Below, piece after piece: positions 11,284 to 19,870 of a stretch of DNA of 64,000 nucleotides. The stretch lies in the NCBI GenBank assembly GCA_900465675.1, contig UBJR01000004.1, positions 62,001 to 126,000 of the forward strand. Direction: 5' to 3'. The notes under the pieces are model-generated. The model was not told the origin of the DNA and searched no databases. It saw nothing but the letters and a program-made list of their open reading frames with translations. A program made the position numbers and the translations under genes. Origin of the DNA: Hyphomicrobiales bacterium (GTDB lineage: Bacteria > Pseudomonadota > Alphaproteobacteria > Rhizobiales > Rhizobiaceae). Every line of letters starts with the position of its first letter. Position 1 is the stretch's first letter.

Positions 11284-11325
11284 GACCTTCGGGTCTGACA
11301 TCTGAGCCAACCGGTTCAGTTACGG

Positions 11326-11352
11326 AAGGGCGGTCTTCGGGCCGCCCTTTTC
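11326..11352 (+). terminator. groEL terminator
   Basis: Stem AAGGGCGG (11326-11333) with CCGCCCTT (11342-11349), loop containing TTCG, followed by TTTC. It lies 43 bases after the groEL stop. Confidence 0.9.
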
Positions 11353-11856
11353 ATTTGGCGGATAGCGATTCGGCCTTACCAATTTTTAGAGTCTCAACGA
11401 CGGAACTGATAAAACGTTTAAGCGTCTATTCCGCACCGAAATCAGACTCCGAAGCTTTCGCGAGCCTTACCAAGCTATGTTTTTTATCAGCCGCTGATAT
11501 TTCTTATTGAAATTGGTTTCACTGCGGTAATGTGAAAATTTTGCAAAGCGTAACCGTTTACATCTCGCGAAACGGGCAACTTTTTACTTTGATTTCTGCT
11601 ACCTTTTATAGAAGCATGCAATATATCGCATCCTTCGCGTTGCGGATTACCCCCGAAAAAGCATTTGCCGCCTCTCAAAAACTGCCTATAAATCCGCGCT
11701 GCGAATTGCAGTGCATGACGATATTTTTCCGCCCGCCAGCGGAAGACCGTATTTTGCAAATGACACCGGCTGCAGAGCATTCCGCGCCAGATTTTTTGAG
11801 AAGAGCATGAAAGGGGTTCCGCACCGGCGGCGCCGCAATTCTGCTCACGGCCGGAC
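11353..11856. other. AT-rich gap between groEL and the next gene
   Basis: About 500 bases, visibly richer in A and T than the flanks. Open frames on both strands (for example 11532-11810 plus and 11487-11981 minus) lack coding character, ribosome binding sites or recognisable homology, so none is called. It probably holds the promoter of the gene at 11857 and could hide a small RNA, though I see no clear terminator-bounded unit. Confidence 0.5.
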
Positions 11857-12387
11857 ATGATGACCGGTGCGCATGAAGATGTTTTCGTCACACCGCACGA
11901 GTGCGCTGCATTGAACTGCGCCCGACACGGGGAACCCCATTTGTTCAAGATCGCCAAAGCCAATGTTGCCGCCCCGCTCACGCCTGGCTCCTTTGATCTG
12001 ACCCATCACAATCAGGAAATGCTGGCGCAGTTTTCCGTCTCCGAGGCCTGGAACGGTGACTTTTCGAGCGGCATCATCCGGCTCGGCGAATGGAGCTCGA
12101 TGCTTCACGGTCTGGCCGGCCAGGAATGCGGACTGCTGAGCCTTATGCGCTGTTATGACGTCAAGGACCGTGCCCATATCCTGGCGCTGTTCGAACAGGC
12201 TGCAACCCTCTCCTCGTCCTTCTGTTTCTCGACGACCATCGTCATGCCGAACGGCTTCCGCCAGCCGCTCTTCTGCATGGGCGAGTCCGCCGGACTTGAG
12301 GAGAAATACGCCGGCAGCATGGTCGGCGTCTTCATCTTCCCGCGCTTCAAGCTTGAAAACACCAGTCAGGCCGCCAGCCGCCAGTAA
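11857..12387 (+). CDS. Conserved-looking protein of unknown function, possible PAS-like fold
   Basis: 176 residues, soluble, no signal peptide. The central part (about residue 60-160) has the rhythm of a PAS domain: a glycine-rich start (SGIIRLGEWSSML), a DVKDRAHIL helix and paired strands ending in GVFIFPRF. There are several cysteines (near residues 17, 21, 92, 100, 125 and 138). No output domain is present. The start is uncertain, because two ATGs abut and the ribosome binding site is poor. Single gene, ended by a strong terminator shared with the convergent GST gene. Confidence 0.6.
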   Translation: MMTGAHEDVFVTPHECAALNCARHGEPHLFKIAKANVAAPLTPGSFDLTHHNQEMLAQFSVSEAWNGDFSSGIIRLGEWSSMLHGLAGQECGLLSLMRCYDVKDRAHILALFEQAATLSSSFCFSTTIVMPNGFRQPLFCMGESAGLEEKYAGSMVGVFIFPRFKLENTSQAASRQ

Positions 12388-12403
12388 GCGGCAAAGCCCT
12401 ATG

Positions 12404-12434
12404 AAAAAGGCCGGTCTCGCGACCGGCCTTTTTG
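12404..12434. terminator. Bidirectional terminator
   Basis: Perfect 11-base-pair stem (12406-12416 with 12421-12431), TCGC loop, A-run on the left and T-run on the right. It serves the plus-strand gene ending at 12387 and the minus-strand GST gene ending at 12444. Confidence 0.93.
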
Positions 12435-12443
12435 TTTGCGCTA

Positions 12444-13154
12444 CTACTCCGGCTTCACCGGAACGTTGAGCCCCTTGGCGCTGGCCGGGCGGGCAATGCA
12501 GCGCTCCAGCCAGGCCCGAACGGCCGGGAACTTCTCATATTCCAGAACCTCGCCACCGCCATAGAACAGATCGGCGCCACGGATCCATGGGAACGTCGTG
12601 ATATCGGCGATCGTGTATTCATCGCCCATGATCCACTGGCGGCCCTGCAGACGGCCTTCCAGGATGCCCAGCAGACGCTTGGCCTCGTCGCGATAGCGCT
12701 CCATCGGATAGGAATTGTTGGCGACCTTATCGGCCGCAAACTTGTAGAAGTGGCCGAACTGGCCAAGCATCGGGCCAAGGCCCGACATCTGGAAGAACAC
12801 CCACTGAATGGTTTCGTAGCGGCCAGCCGCATCGGCGGGGATCAGCTTGCCGGTCTTCTCGGCGAGATAAAGCAGGATGGCGCCGGATTCGAAGATACCG
12901 ATCGGCTTCCCGTCAGGACCGTTCGGATCGATGATCGCAGGGATACGGCCGTTCGGATCGAGGGAAACGAATTCCGGCGACTTTTGGTCGTTGTTGGCGA
13001 AGCCGACATAGTGCGGCTCGTAGGGCAGGCCGAGTTCTTCCAGTGCCACCGAAATCTTCACGCCGTTCGGCGTCTGCAGCGAATAAAGCTGGATGACATC
13101 GGGATTTTTTGCTGGCCAGCGCTTGGTGATCGGGAAGCTTGAAAGGTCTGCCAT
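12444..13154 (-). CDS. Glutathione S-transferase family protein (YghU/YfcG type)
   Basis: 236 residues. N-terminal thioredoxin-like domain with TPNGVKISVALEELGLPYE (about residue 27-45), the cis-proline and glutathione-binding region NGRIPAIID, and the FESGAILLYLAEKTGKL motif. The C-terminal helical domain has YTIADITTFPW. The TPNG near the N-terminus places it with the nu-class (Ure2-like) enzymes, which act as disulfide reductases on glutathionyl substrates. Start at 13154 gives the usual N-terminus; an in-frame extension to 13211 is not supported. Confidence 0.9.
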   Translation of the reverse strand: MADLSSFPITKRWPAKNPDVIQLYSLQTPNGVKISVALEELGLPYEPHYVGFANNDQKSPEFVSLDPNGRIPAIIDPNGPDGKPIGIFESGAILLYLAEKTGKLIPADAAGRYETIQWVFFQMSGLGPMLGQFGHFYKFAADKVANNSYPMERYRDEAKRLLGILEGRLQGRQWIMGDEYTIADITTFPWIRGADLFYGGGEVLEYEKFPAVRAWLERCIARPASAKGLNVPVKPE

Positions 13155-13351
13155 TGAAATCTCCATGGGGTTTGGACCCTGACCATAGACAGGCGGGCGG
13201 CGCCAAGACAAGCGGCGGGAGACGGATCATCGTTTCAAAATACTGAACGAACCGTCCCCTTTCGTTTATCTTTCCAGCTGCGACAAAATGCGCGACAAGT
13301 GGGTCAACGAGATCAGCCGATCTCACAGTCATTCAAACGGAGATTACTTCC

Positions 13352-13798
13352 ATGTCGAATACGACCAACATCATCGTTCTCGTCGCCCGCATTCTTCTGT
13401 CCTTCATGTTCATCCTCGCCGGCTTCGGCAAGCTCACCGACCCGGCTGGCACCGCCGGCATGATCGCAGGCGCTGGCCTTCCCGCCTCCACCGCCCTCAC
13501 CTATCTCGCAGGCCTCTTCGAGCTCGTGACCGGCCTTGCCGTTCTCGTCGGCTTCCAGGTTCGCATCGTCGGCTGGCTGCTGGCTGCCTTTTGTATCTTC
13601 ACGGCCGTCGTCTTCCACCTGCCTGCCGTCAACGTTCCTGATTTCCCGGCTGGCGCAAACGGCTGGATCAACGCTCTGAACCAGATCATGGTCATGAAGA
13701 ACTTCACGCTGGCCGGCGCCTATATCCTGCTCGCCACCGTCGGCGCTGGCGCTTACTCGATCGATGCACGCCGCGGCGCATATCCGGTCGCTGCCTAA
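13352..13798 (+). CDS. DoxX family membrane protein
   Basis: 148 residues with four hydrophobic segments. The N-terminal half has the DoxX pattern LLSFMFILAGFGKLTDP, then a Gly-rich second helix pair (YLAGLFELVTGLAVLVGF). Such proteins sit in the inner membrane and are linked to redox or quinone-associated functions in several bacteria; the role here is unknown. Monocistronic, with a strong terminator downstream. Confidence 0.88.
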   Translation: MSNTTNIIVLVARILLSFMFILAGFGKLTDPAGTAGMIAGAGLPASTALTYLAGLFELVTGLAVLVGFQVRIVGWLLAAFCIFTAVVFHLPAVNVPDFPAGANGWINALNQIMVMKNFTLAGAYILLATVGAGAYSIDARRGAYPVAA

Positions 13799-13824
13799 GC
13801 GAAATCGGCCTCCCAAGCATAAAG

Positions 13825-13856
13825 AAACCCGCCGTCGCGAGACGGCGGGTTTTTTC
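13825..13856. terminator. Bidirectional terminator between doxX-like gene and hisG
   Basis: 11-base-pair perfect stem (13826-13836 with 13841-13851), GCGA tetraloop, T-run to the right and an A-rich left side. It separates two convergent genes. Confidence 0.93.
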
Positions 13857-13877
13857 GTTTCCGAAATCCGGAAGACA

Positions 13878-14573
13878 TCAGAGCGCGCCGCGCACCGCCG
13901 CGACGATCTTCGCCACCGACGGCTCGGCCGCATGGCTTTCCTTGCGGGCGCGAACGAGGCAGGCCTCGGAGCGCAGGATGACGCCGTCATTGAGGACGCG
14001 CAGGTGGTTTGCCCGCAGCGTTGATCCGGTCGAGGTGATATCGACGATGACATCCGCCGAACCGGAGGCCGGTGCGCCCTCGGTCGCCCCCAGGCTCTCG
14101 ACGATGCGATAAAGCTGGATGCCGTGCTGGCTGGAGAAGAACTGCTGCGTCAGCCGCCAGTACTTGGTGGCGATCGTCAGACGGCGGCCATGGCGGGCGC
14201 GGAACTCAGCCGCGACGTCGCCGAGATCGGCCATGGTATCGACGTCGAGCCAAATCTCCGGAACGGCGACGACGACATCGGCATGGCCGAAGCCGAGCCG
14301 GGCGCAGAATTCGACGCGCTTGTCGGTTTCGGCCAGGCCTTCGCGCACCAGATCTTCCCCGGTGACGCCGAAATCGATCGAGCCGTTGCCGAGCTCGCGG
14401 GAGATTTCCGACGCCGACAGGAAGGCGACCTCGACATCATCCCAGCCTTCGACGCGGCCACGATAGGAGCGGTCGTTGCCGACGGCGGTGATTTTCATGC
14501 CTGCGCGCTCGAAAATGGCGGAGGCATCGTCCTTCATGCGGCCCTTGGAGGGCAGTGCGATGGTCACAGTCAT
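13878..14573 (-). CDS. hisG: ATP phosphoribosyltransferase, short form
   Basis: First step of histidine synthesis, joining ATP and PRPP. 231 residues, the short HisG form that lacks the C-terminal regulatory domain and needs HisZ. Visible motifs are [10 protein letters not shown] at the N-terminus, VTGEDLVRE (about residue 74), and the PRPP-binding loop [15 protein letters not shown] (about residue 174-188). The start overlaps the hisZ stop by four bases (ATGA), so the two are translationally coupled, consistent with a HisG-HisZ complex. Confidence 0.97.
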   Translation of the reverse strand: MTVTIALPSKGRMKDDASAIFERAGMKITAVGNDRSYRGRVEGWDDVEVAFLSASEISRELGNGSIDFGVTGEDLVREGLAETDKRVEFCARLGFGHADVVVAVPEIWLDVDTMADLGDVAAEFRARHGRRLTIATKYWRLTQQFFSSQHGIQLYRIVESLGATEGAPASGSADVIVDITSTGSTLRANHLRVLNDGVILRSEACLVRARKESHAAEPSVAKIVAAVRGAL

Positions 14574-15691
14574 GCCGCTGCCCTTTCCGTTTCGATGCGA
14601 TCGAGCCAGAGCGAGAAGCCGACGGCGGGGATGCGCTCCCGGGCGCCGAGGAAGTTCAACAGCTTGTCGAAGCGCCCGCCACCGGCAAGCACTGCCGACG
14701 AGCCTTCAACGCTCACCTCGAAGACGAGACCGGTGTAATAATCCAGCGGGCGGCCGAAGGCGGCGCGGTAATCCATCGACGAGAGATCGAGGCCAGCATT
14801 CGAAAGCGCGGCCAGACGGCTGTCGAAATGCGACAGCGCCGTGCCGATCTTCAGCCCAGCGGCATCGGCAAAGCCTGCAAGCGCCGAGGATGCATCGGCC
14901 AGCGGCACGTTGAGCGACAGGAACTCTTCCAGCACGCGGAAGGCATCGTCATCGAGTCTCGTTTCCGACAGCACCAGCTTTTCCCTGAGGCGGCGGGCAA
15001 TATCGGCAGGCGAGCGGCTGGCATTAGTCGAATAGCCGGTCGCTTCCATCGTCTGATCGATATGGGCGATCAGCGCCTTGTCATCGCCGGCTGCAACGAG
15101 CCTGGCGATGTCGTCATCGAGGCCGGTGACGAATTGCGGGCTGACGAGGCTGGCCAGCAGCGCCTCGATTTGCGTCATGTTGCCGAAGGCGTGGACCAGC
15201 CGCTTCTGCCAGCCGAGCGGCAGGCCGAGCGCCTGGACCACAGCCTCGAACACCGCCTGGTCGCCCAGAACCGTCGAGACCGTCTTTCCCGGGATCAGCC
15301 GCTGCAGGATGGCGATGGCATCGCCGATGGCGCGCGCATCGGCGCTCGCCGTATCGGTCTCGCCGAGATCCTCGATCCCCGCCTGATAGAACTCGTTGCT
15401 GCCATCACGCCGCTGGCGGAAGACCTCGCCGAGATAGGAATAGCGCTTCGGCGTACCGGTCGCCGTTTCGATGTGGCGCAGGCATACGGGAATGGTGAAT
15501 TCCGGCCGCAGGCAGAGGCTGGCGCCGGTTTCGCTTTCCGTCATGAAAATACGGCGGCGCAGATCCTCGCCGGCGATATCCAGGAACGGCTCGGCCGGCT
15601 GGATGACGGGCGTATCGATGCGTTCGGTCTTGCGGGCGGCGAACTCGGCGAGGAGATCGGTTGAGAAGGCGGGGAGGTTTGTCAGAGGCAT
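14570..15691 (-). CDS. hisZ: ATP phosphoribosyltransferase regulatory subunit
   Basis: 373-residue paralogue of the histidyl-tRNA synthetase catalytic core, without the anticodon-binding domain. Class II motif remnants are visible: [27 protein letters not shown] near residue 95, and [10 protein letters not shown] near the C-terminus. HisZ provides the histidine feedback site for short HisG. ATG at 15691 is chosen; a longer frame would read into the palindromic element. It lies between hisS and hisG on the minus strand. Confidence 0.96.
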   Translation of the reverse strand: MPLTNLPAFSTDLLAEFAARKTERIDTPVIQPAEPFLDIAGEDLRRRIFMTESETGASLCLRPEFTIPVCLRHIETATGTPKRYSYLGEVFRQRRDGSNEFYQAGIEDLGETDTASADARAIGDAIAILQRLIPGKTVSTVLGDQAVFEAVVQALGLPLGWQKRLVHAFGNMTQIEALLASLVSPQFVTGLDDDIARLVAAGDDKALIAHIDQTMEATGYSTNASRSPADIARRLREKLVLSETRLDDDAFRVLEEFLSLNVPLADASSALAGFADAAGLKIGTALSHFDSRLAALSNAGLDLSSMDYRAAFGRPLDYYTGLVFEVSVEGSSAVLAGGGRFDKLLNFLGARERIPAVGFSLWLDRIETERAAA

Positions 15692-15712
15692 GGCGTTGAA
15701 GTCTCCGGGGAT

Positions 15713-15862
15713 ACCCCCCTCTGTCCTGCCGGCCATCTCCCCCTCAAGGGGGGAGACCGGCTGGGCTCACTCGCCCGCTCCACATTGACTGTTTGGCTCA
15801 GACCCAACCACGACTCGATCTCACCCCTTGAGGGGGAGATGGCCGGCAGGACAGAGGGGGGT
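15713..15862. repeat. Palindromic intergenic element (RIME-like) between hisS and hisZ
   Basis: 150 bases with 39-base arms (15713-15751 and 15824-15862) that are perfect reverse complements. The middle 72 bases are not palindromic. The arm sequence starts ACCCCCCTCTGTCC. The element fills nearly all of the 180-base gap between hisS and hisZ. It shares its arms with the element at 31248-31393. The RIME name is an inference from family knowledge; the symmetry is seen directly. Confidence 0.92.
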
Positions 15863-15871
15863 GCGCCCCGC

Positions 15872-17392
15872 TCAAACATCCGACGCCCGCTTCCGATCTT
15901 CCGCCTGCGCCGCCAGGATTTCCTTCACCTTGGCAACGAGATCGGCTTCCGCGACGGTTTCCTGCGCCACGCGCGCTTCGCGCCAGCTGGCATTGTCCTC
16001 GATCTCGCCAGAGAGGCGCTTGCCCTCGATCAGGTCCTTGATCTGCACCACACCGGTGGCGCGCTCGTCGCCGCCCTGGATGATGGCGACGGGGCAGCCG
16101 CGGCGATCGGCATATTTCAGCTGGTTGCCGAACTTCTTCCAGTTGCCCTGATACATCTCGGCGCGGATACCGGCAGCGCGCAGTTCCTGGGTGATCCGCT
16201 GGTAGCGGCCCATGGCATCGACATCGCCGTCCATTACGGTAACGAGAACCGGTTCGATCACCTCGGACTGGCCGAGCTTGCCGAGGTTCTTCAACGCCGT
16301 CATCAGGCGCGACACGCCGATCGAGAAGCCGGTTGCCGGAACCGGCTGGCCCATGAAGCGCGAGACGAGGCCATCATAACGGCCACCGCCACCGACGGAG
16401 CCGAAGACGACCTTTTCGCCCTTCTCGTTGGTGACGTCGAAGAGCAACTCGGCTTCGTAGACCGGACCGGTGTAATATTCGAGGCCGCGGACGACGGAGG
16501 GGTCGATCTTGATGCGGGTGCTGTCGTAACCGGCGCTGGTGACAAGGCTGCCGATGAAATTGAGTTCCTCGACGCCTTCCCCACCATTCGAGGTTCCAGC
16601 CACCAGCTCGGCAAGCTGGGCAGCACTTTCGGCATAGTCCTTGATACCGACGAAGAAGAGCACCTTGTCGATCTGGTTCTGGTCGAGGCCAGCGCCCTTG
16701 GTGAAGTCACCGGATTCATCCTTGCGGCCCGGGCCGAGCAGGAGGGCGACACCCTCGGGACCGAACTTGTCGAGCTTGTCGATGGCGCGCAGCACGTTGA
16801 GGCGCTGGGCAACCTTGTCGTCACCACCGAGGCCAATGGCCTCAAGCACGCCGTCGAGAACCTTGCGGTTGTTGACGCGGATCACATAGTCACCGCGCTT
16901 GATGCCAAGGGCTTCGAGCGTATCGGCCATCATCATGCACATTTCGGCATCGGCCTGGACGCCGGGCGCACCGACCGTATCGGCATCGAACTGCATGAAT
17001 TGGCGGAAGCGGCCCGGGCCCGGCTTCTCGTTGCGGAAGACGTAGCCGGCGCGATAGGTGCGGTAGGGCAGCTGGATGTCGTTGAAATTTTCGGCGACAT
17101 GGCGAGCGAGAGGTGCGGTCAGGTCATAGCGCAGGCTCATCCACTGCTCGTCGTCGTCCTGAAGCGAGAAGACGCCTTCGTTCGGACGGTCGGCATCCGG
17201 CAGGAACTTGCCGAGCGCATCGGTATATTCGAACAGCGGCGTTTCGACAGGATCGAAACCATAATGCTCATAGACTTCGCGGATCTTCGCGGTCATTTCG
17301 TTGACGGCGCGGATATCGGCAGCCGAGCGGTCAACGAAGCCGCGCGGCAGGCGGGCCTTGAGCTTTTGCGGTTTCTTCTTGGTGTCGTTCAT
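15872..17392 (-). CDS. hisS: Histidyl-tRNA synthetase
   Basis: 506 residues. Class II synthetase: motif 2 in [20 protein letters not shown] (about residue 113-132), the histidine loop RGLEYYTG near 300, motif 3 in GFSIGVSRL, and a C-terminal anticodon-binding domain with [12 protein letters not shown]. The long N-terminal basic segment and overall sequence match the alphaproteobacterial type. Upstream of hisZ and hisG on the same strand, so one ancestral transcription unit is likely, although the palindromic element now sits inside it. Confidence 0.97.
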   Translation of the reverse strand: MNDTKKKPQKLKARLPRGFVDRSAADIRAVNEMTAKIREVYEHYGFDPVETPLFEYTDALGKFLPDADRPNEGVFSLQDDDEQWMSLRYDLTAPLARHVAENFNDIQLPYRTYRAGYVFRNEKPGPGRFRQFMQFDADTVGAPGVQADAEMCMMMADTLEALGIKRGDYVIRVNNRKVLDGVLEAIGLGGDDKVAQRLNVLRAIDKLDKFGPEGVALLLGPGRKDESGDFTKGAGLDQNQIDKVLFFVGIKDYAESAAQLAELVAGTSNGGEGVEELNFIGSLVTSAGYDSTRIKIDPSVVRGLEYYTGPVYEAELLFDVTNEKGEKVVFGSVGGGGRYDGLVSRFMGQPVPATGFSIGVSRLMTALKNLGKLGQSEVIEPVLVTVMDGDVDAMGRYQRITQELRAAGIRAEMYQGNWKKFGNQLKYADRRGCPVAIIQGGDERATGVVQIKDLIEGKRLSGEIEDNASWREARVAQETVAEADLVAKVKEILAAQAEDRKRASDV

Positions 17393-17515
17393 TTCAGGGG
17401 ATTTCCACAGTGTGACAGTGGCGGTTTCCTAGCGGATTGGGCGGGGAGCGGCAAGGGCGAAGGGTGGCGAAGCCTATGGCGAACTGTTATATATTGGCCG
17501 ATTGAGGATCGTTCG

Positions 17516-17746
17516 ATGAACAAGCGCGTCACCATTGAAATGCCGGATGAAATTCATCGGCTGATCGCCGAGCACGCCGCCAAGGCCGGCGCGGCGACGG
17601 ATGCCTATGTTCTCGAAGTGATCGAGCAGCATCTCGAAGACCTTCACGACATCGCTGCGGCGGATGCAGCGATGGAGCGTATCCAGGCTGGCGAACCGAC
17701 ACTGACACTTGAAGAAGTGAAACGTGGCCTTGGTCTGGACGATTGA
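17516..17746 (+). CDS. Antitoxin of a RelBE/ParDE-like pair
   Basis: 76 residues. The N-terminus (RVTIEMPDEIHRLIAEHAA) has the form of a ribbon-helix-helix DNA-binding unit, and the acidic C-terminal half would wrap the toxin. It overlaps the following toxin gene by 23 bases. Antitoxins of this kind bind the toxin and repress their own operon. The ATG at 17516 follows GAGGATCG. Family assignment rests on size, fold pattern and the partner. Confidence 0.75.
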   Translation: MNKRVTIEMPDEIHRLIAEHAAKAGAATDAYVLEVIEQHLEDLHDIAAADAAMERIQAGEPTLTLEEVKRGLGLDD

Positions 17747-17999
17747 ATTTGGCCGAAACGCGGACAAGCAACTCGCCCGCCTCGCCAAGCGGGACGCGGC
17801 GCGCATTATTTCGTTTCTCGAAGAACGCCTTGTTGGACATGAGAACCCGAGAGAACTTGGTGCAGCCCTTCAGGGCGACAAGCTCCGGCAATATTGGCGC
17901 TATCGCGTCGGCGACTTTCGCATTATCTGCGATATCCAGGACAACCGGCTCGTTATCCTGGTGATCGAGATCGGTCATCGCCGCGAAATCTATCGTTAG
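17724..17999 (+). CDS. RelE/ParE superfamily toxin
   Basis: 91 residues from a GTG start inside the antitoxin gene. The pattern ALVWTIEFGRNADKQLARL, then RELGAALQGDKLRQYWRYRVGDFRIIC and the C-terminal VIEIGHRREIYR is typical of RelE mRNA interferases; the basic residues and the final Arg-Tyr region form the usual active side. The expected role is ribosome-dependent mRNA cleavage, held in check by the gene at 17516. Activity cannot be read from sequence. Confidence 0.85.
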   Translation: MALVWTIEFGRNADKQLARLAKRDAARIISFLEERLVGHENPRELGAALQGDKLRQYWRYRVGDFRIICDIQDNRLVILVIEIGHRREIYR

Positions 18000-18005
18000 A
18001 CCTTC

Positions 18006-18767
18006 ATGATACTCGAAGCCCTTTTCTACCTCGCAACGGTGCCGGTGACGGCAAAGCCGCACCGCAAGTTTATCCGCTATTCCGTCAACCTCTGGTCCCG
18101 CGCGAGGCGCTGCAGCGGCCAATGGGCGGAGCATGAGGAAAAGAGCCGGGCGGCGATGCTGGCAGCAGCATCCGGGCTCCGCCAGAAGCGCACGGCAGTG
18201 GTGCTCGGCTCCGGCCTGCTGCGCGACGTGCCGATCGAGGCGCTTGCGAAGACCTTCGATACCGTGGTACTTGTCGATCTGGTTCACCTCGCCTCCGTCC
18301 GTTTCTGGCTGAAGGCGAAAGGGTACCGGAATGTCCGCCTGATCGAGCGCGATCTTTCGGGCTATGAGGAGTTGCAGACGGCGGGCCATGCCCAGCCGCT
18401 CGGGTTTCTGCGCGGCGTGCCCTACCTGGACTTCGTGGTTTCGGCGAACCTGCTGTCGCAGATCGGCCGCGGCGTGAAGCGGCGCTTCGAGGCGGAGCAA
18501 GACGGCGCGATGCCACAGGATACCGTCCAGCGGCTGATCGCGGCGCATATCGATGGATTGAAAGCGCTTCCCTGCGCCACCTGTCTGGTGACCGATATTT
18601 CCTATGCGGTGAATGACCGGACCGGAAAGACCCATGAGACGGCCGATCTGCTGCAGGGCGTTCAGTCGCCAACTGAGACCAAGACATCATGGGCCTGGCC
18701 GGTGGCGCCGCTCGGCGAGGAAAGCCGCGACTACCAGATCGTTCATCAGGTGATTGCCGTCTATTGA
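18006..18767 (+). CDS. Unknown protein with Rossmann-like (SAM methyltransferase-type) core
   Basis: 253 residues. I do not recognise a named family. A basic N-terminal helix region (residue 20-60) precedes a probable nucleotide-binding core: strand and glycine turn TAVVLGSGLLRDVP (about 63-76), an acidic end of the second strand VVLVDLVHLA (86-95), and DFVVSANLLSQIG (about 142-154), in the order of motifs I, II and IV of class I SAM-dependent enzymes. Only six bases separate it from the toxin stop, so it may share the transcript. It sits between two toxin-antitoxin pairs. Confidence 0.7.
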   Translation: MILEALFYLATVPVTAKPHRKFIRYSVNLWSRARRCSGQWAEHEEKSRAAMLAAASGLRQKRTAVVLGSGLLRDVPIEALAKTFDTVVLVDLVHLASVRFWLKAKGYRNVRLIERDLSGYEELQTAGHAQPLGFLRGVPYLDFVVSANLLSQIGRGVKRRFEAEQDGAMPQDTVQRLIAAHIDGLKALPCATCLVTDISYAVNDRTGKTHETADLLQGVQSPTETKTSWAWPVAPLGEESRDYQIVHQVIAVY

Positions 18768-18815
18768 GATGCAGATTATTCTGGTTGCAATCCAGGATTT
18801 ATTGTATCACTTTTA

Positions 18816-19097
18816 TTGTCGGATATCATTGCGGTTAAGATCGTTTGGGATGAGCCGAAGCGGCTTGCAAATCTCGACAAGCACGGATTGGATTTTGCCG
18901 ATCTCGATCTGGGATTTTTCCTGTCCGCCGTTCTTCAACCCGCTCGCGGCCGTCGCATGATGGCGATCGGGCGGTTTGCGGACGGAACCATCGTGGTGAT
19001 CTTCGCGAGACTGGGTATCGAAGCACTGTCGGTGATTTCGATGCGCCCGGCCAAAGCAACGGAAAGACGGTTCCTCAATGACAGCCAAGAAAATTGA
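18816..19097 (+). CDS. brnT: BrnT family toxin
   Basis: 93 residues from a TTG codon, though the conserved part starts with KIVWDEPKRLANLDKHGLDF, the hallmark of BrnT (WDE...N..KHG..F). The second half, FADGTIVVIFARLGIEALSVISMRPA, fits the RelE-like fold with its R-x-A end. BrnT inhibits translation by cleaving RNA. It is followed by, and overlaps by 20 bases, the BrnA gene, the usual toxin-first order of this family. Confidence 0.88.
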   Translation: MSDIIAVKIVWDEPKRLANLDKHGLDFADLDLGFFLSAVLQPARGRRMMAIGRFADGTIVVIFARLGIEALSVISMRPAKATERRFLNDSQEN

Positions 19098-19389
19098 ATT
19101 GCAGTCCGAGTTCAAGGAAGGGCGCGGGTATAGCAAGGCCGATTGGGACGACGTTAGCGACAATCCCGAATGGACCGAGGAAGACTTCAAGAATGCGCGG
19201 CCTTTCGCGGAGGTGTTTCCCGAGCTTGCCGAGAGCATTCGCAAGGCGCGTGGCCGGCCGGTGATGGAGAAGCCGAAGAGGCAGATTTCGCTGCGGCTCG
19301 ATCCCGATGTCATCGATGCCTTCAAGGCTACCGGCAAGGGCTGGCAGGGGCGGATCAACGACGTGTTGCGCAAGGCCGCAAAGCTCTGA
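19078..19389 (+). CDS. brnA: BrnA family antitoxin
   Basis: 103 residues. The acidic N-terminal half contains DNPEWTEEDF, and the C-terminal half KRQISLRLDPDVIDAFKATGKGWQ is the BrnA ribbon-helix-helix signature with the trailing INDVLRKAA. BrnA neutralises BrnT and represses the operon. This is the second toxin-antitoxin pair within 1.9 kb. Confidence 0.9.
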   Translation: MTAKKIELQSEFKEGRGYSKADWDDVSDNPEWTEEDFKNARPFAEVFPELAESIRKARGRPVMEKPKRQISLRLDPDVIDAFKATGKGWQGRINDVLRKAAKL

Positions 19390-19432
19390 GCCGCCTCTTG
19401 GCGAAGCAGGCGCCCTCGCCTATCTTCAAATC

Positions 19433-19801
19433 ATGCGTCTCGTTTCGATCATAGCGATGATATTCGGCTGGCTGACCTTCAGCGCGTCCGCCTGGGCGGG
19501 CTGTCCTATGTGCGCAGCGATGAGCCAGCCATTGGCATCAGAGATGCAGCATGGCATGCATGGTATGGCCGATATGCCTGACTTGGTGGCGGAGCACAGT
19601 GGTCACGAGATGTCGAAGGACCCGTGCGCGCCGGGCAATCCAAGCCATATGTCGATTTGCTCCTACTGCGTGGTGACGCCTGCCGCCGTAATGGTCAGTG
19701 ACGGCGGAAAGCATGTCTGTGCCTATCCCGCACCGGCTGCCGCAAAGGCGCTTGCCGATCTGCGACCCGCCCCGCAGGCGCCCCCTCCCCGCTTCATCTG
19801 A
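19433..19801 (+). CDS. Secreted Cys/His/Met-rich protein, probable metal binding
   Basis: 122 residues. Signal peptide at 1-22 (hydrophobic core ending ASAWA). The mature part begins GCPMCAAM and has a dense Met/His stretch (EMQHGMHGMADMP, then HSGHEM), then CAPGNPSHMSICSYC. These CxxC and Met/His clusters suggest copper or silver binding in the periplasm. The next gene is a secreted DUF305 protein also rich in Met and His, 69 bases downstream, so the two may form a copper-handling unit. No exporter is present nearby. Function is inferred from composition. Confidence 0.72.
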   Translation: MRLVSIIAMIFGWLTFSASAWAGCPMCAAMSQPLASEMQHGMHGMADMPDLVAEHSGHEMSKDPCAPGNPSHMSICSYCVVTPAAVMVSDGGKHVCAYPAPAAAKALADLRPAPQAPPPRFI

Positions 19802-19870
19802 CAATCGCGCGATACGGCCGCACGAACATGATCGTGCAATCCCTTTTGTCAGACAGAGGAAGGACCTCGC

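Noticed and set aside
11532..11810. 92-codon plus-strand frame in the AT-rich gap
   Set aside because: No recognisable features and not in keeping with the GC pattern of codon positions in neighbouring genes.
11487..11981. 164-codon minus-strand frame in the AT-rich gap
   Set aside because: It overlaps the start of the plus-strand gene at 11857, has no ribosome binding site and reads as low-quality sequence with scattered Cys and Arg.
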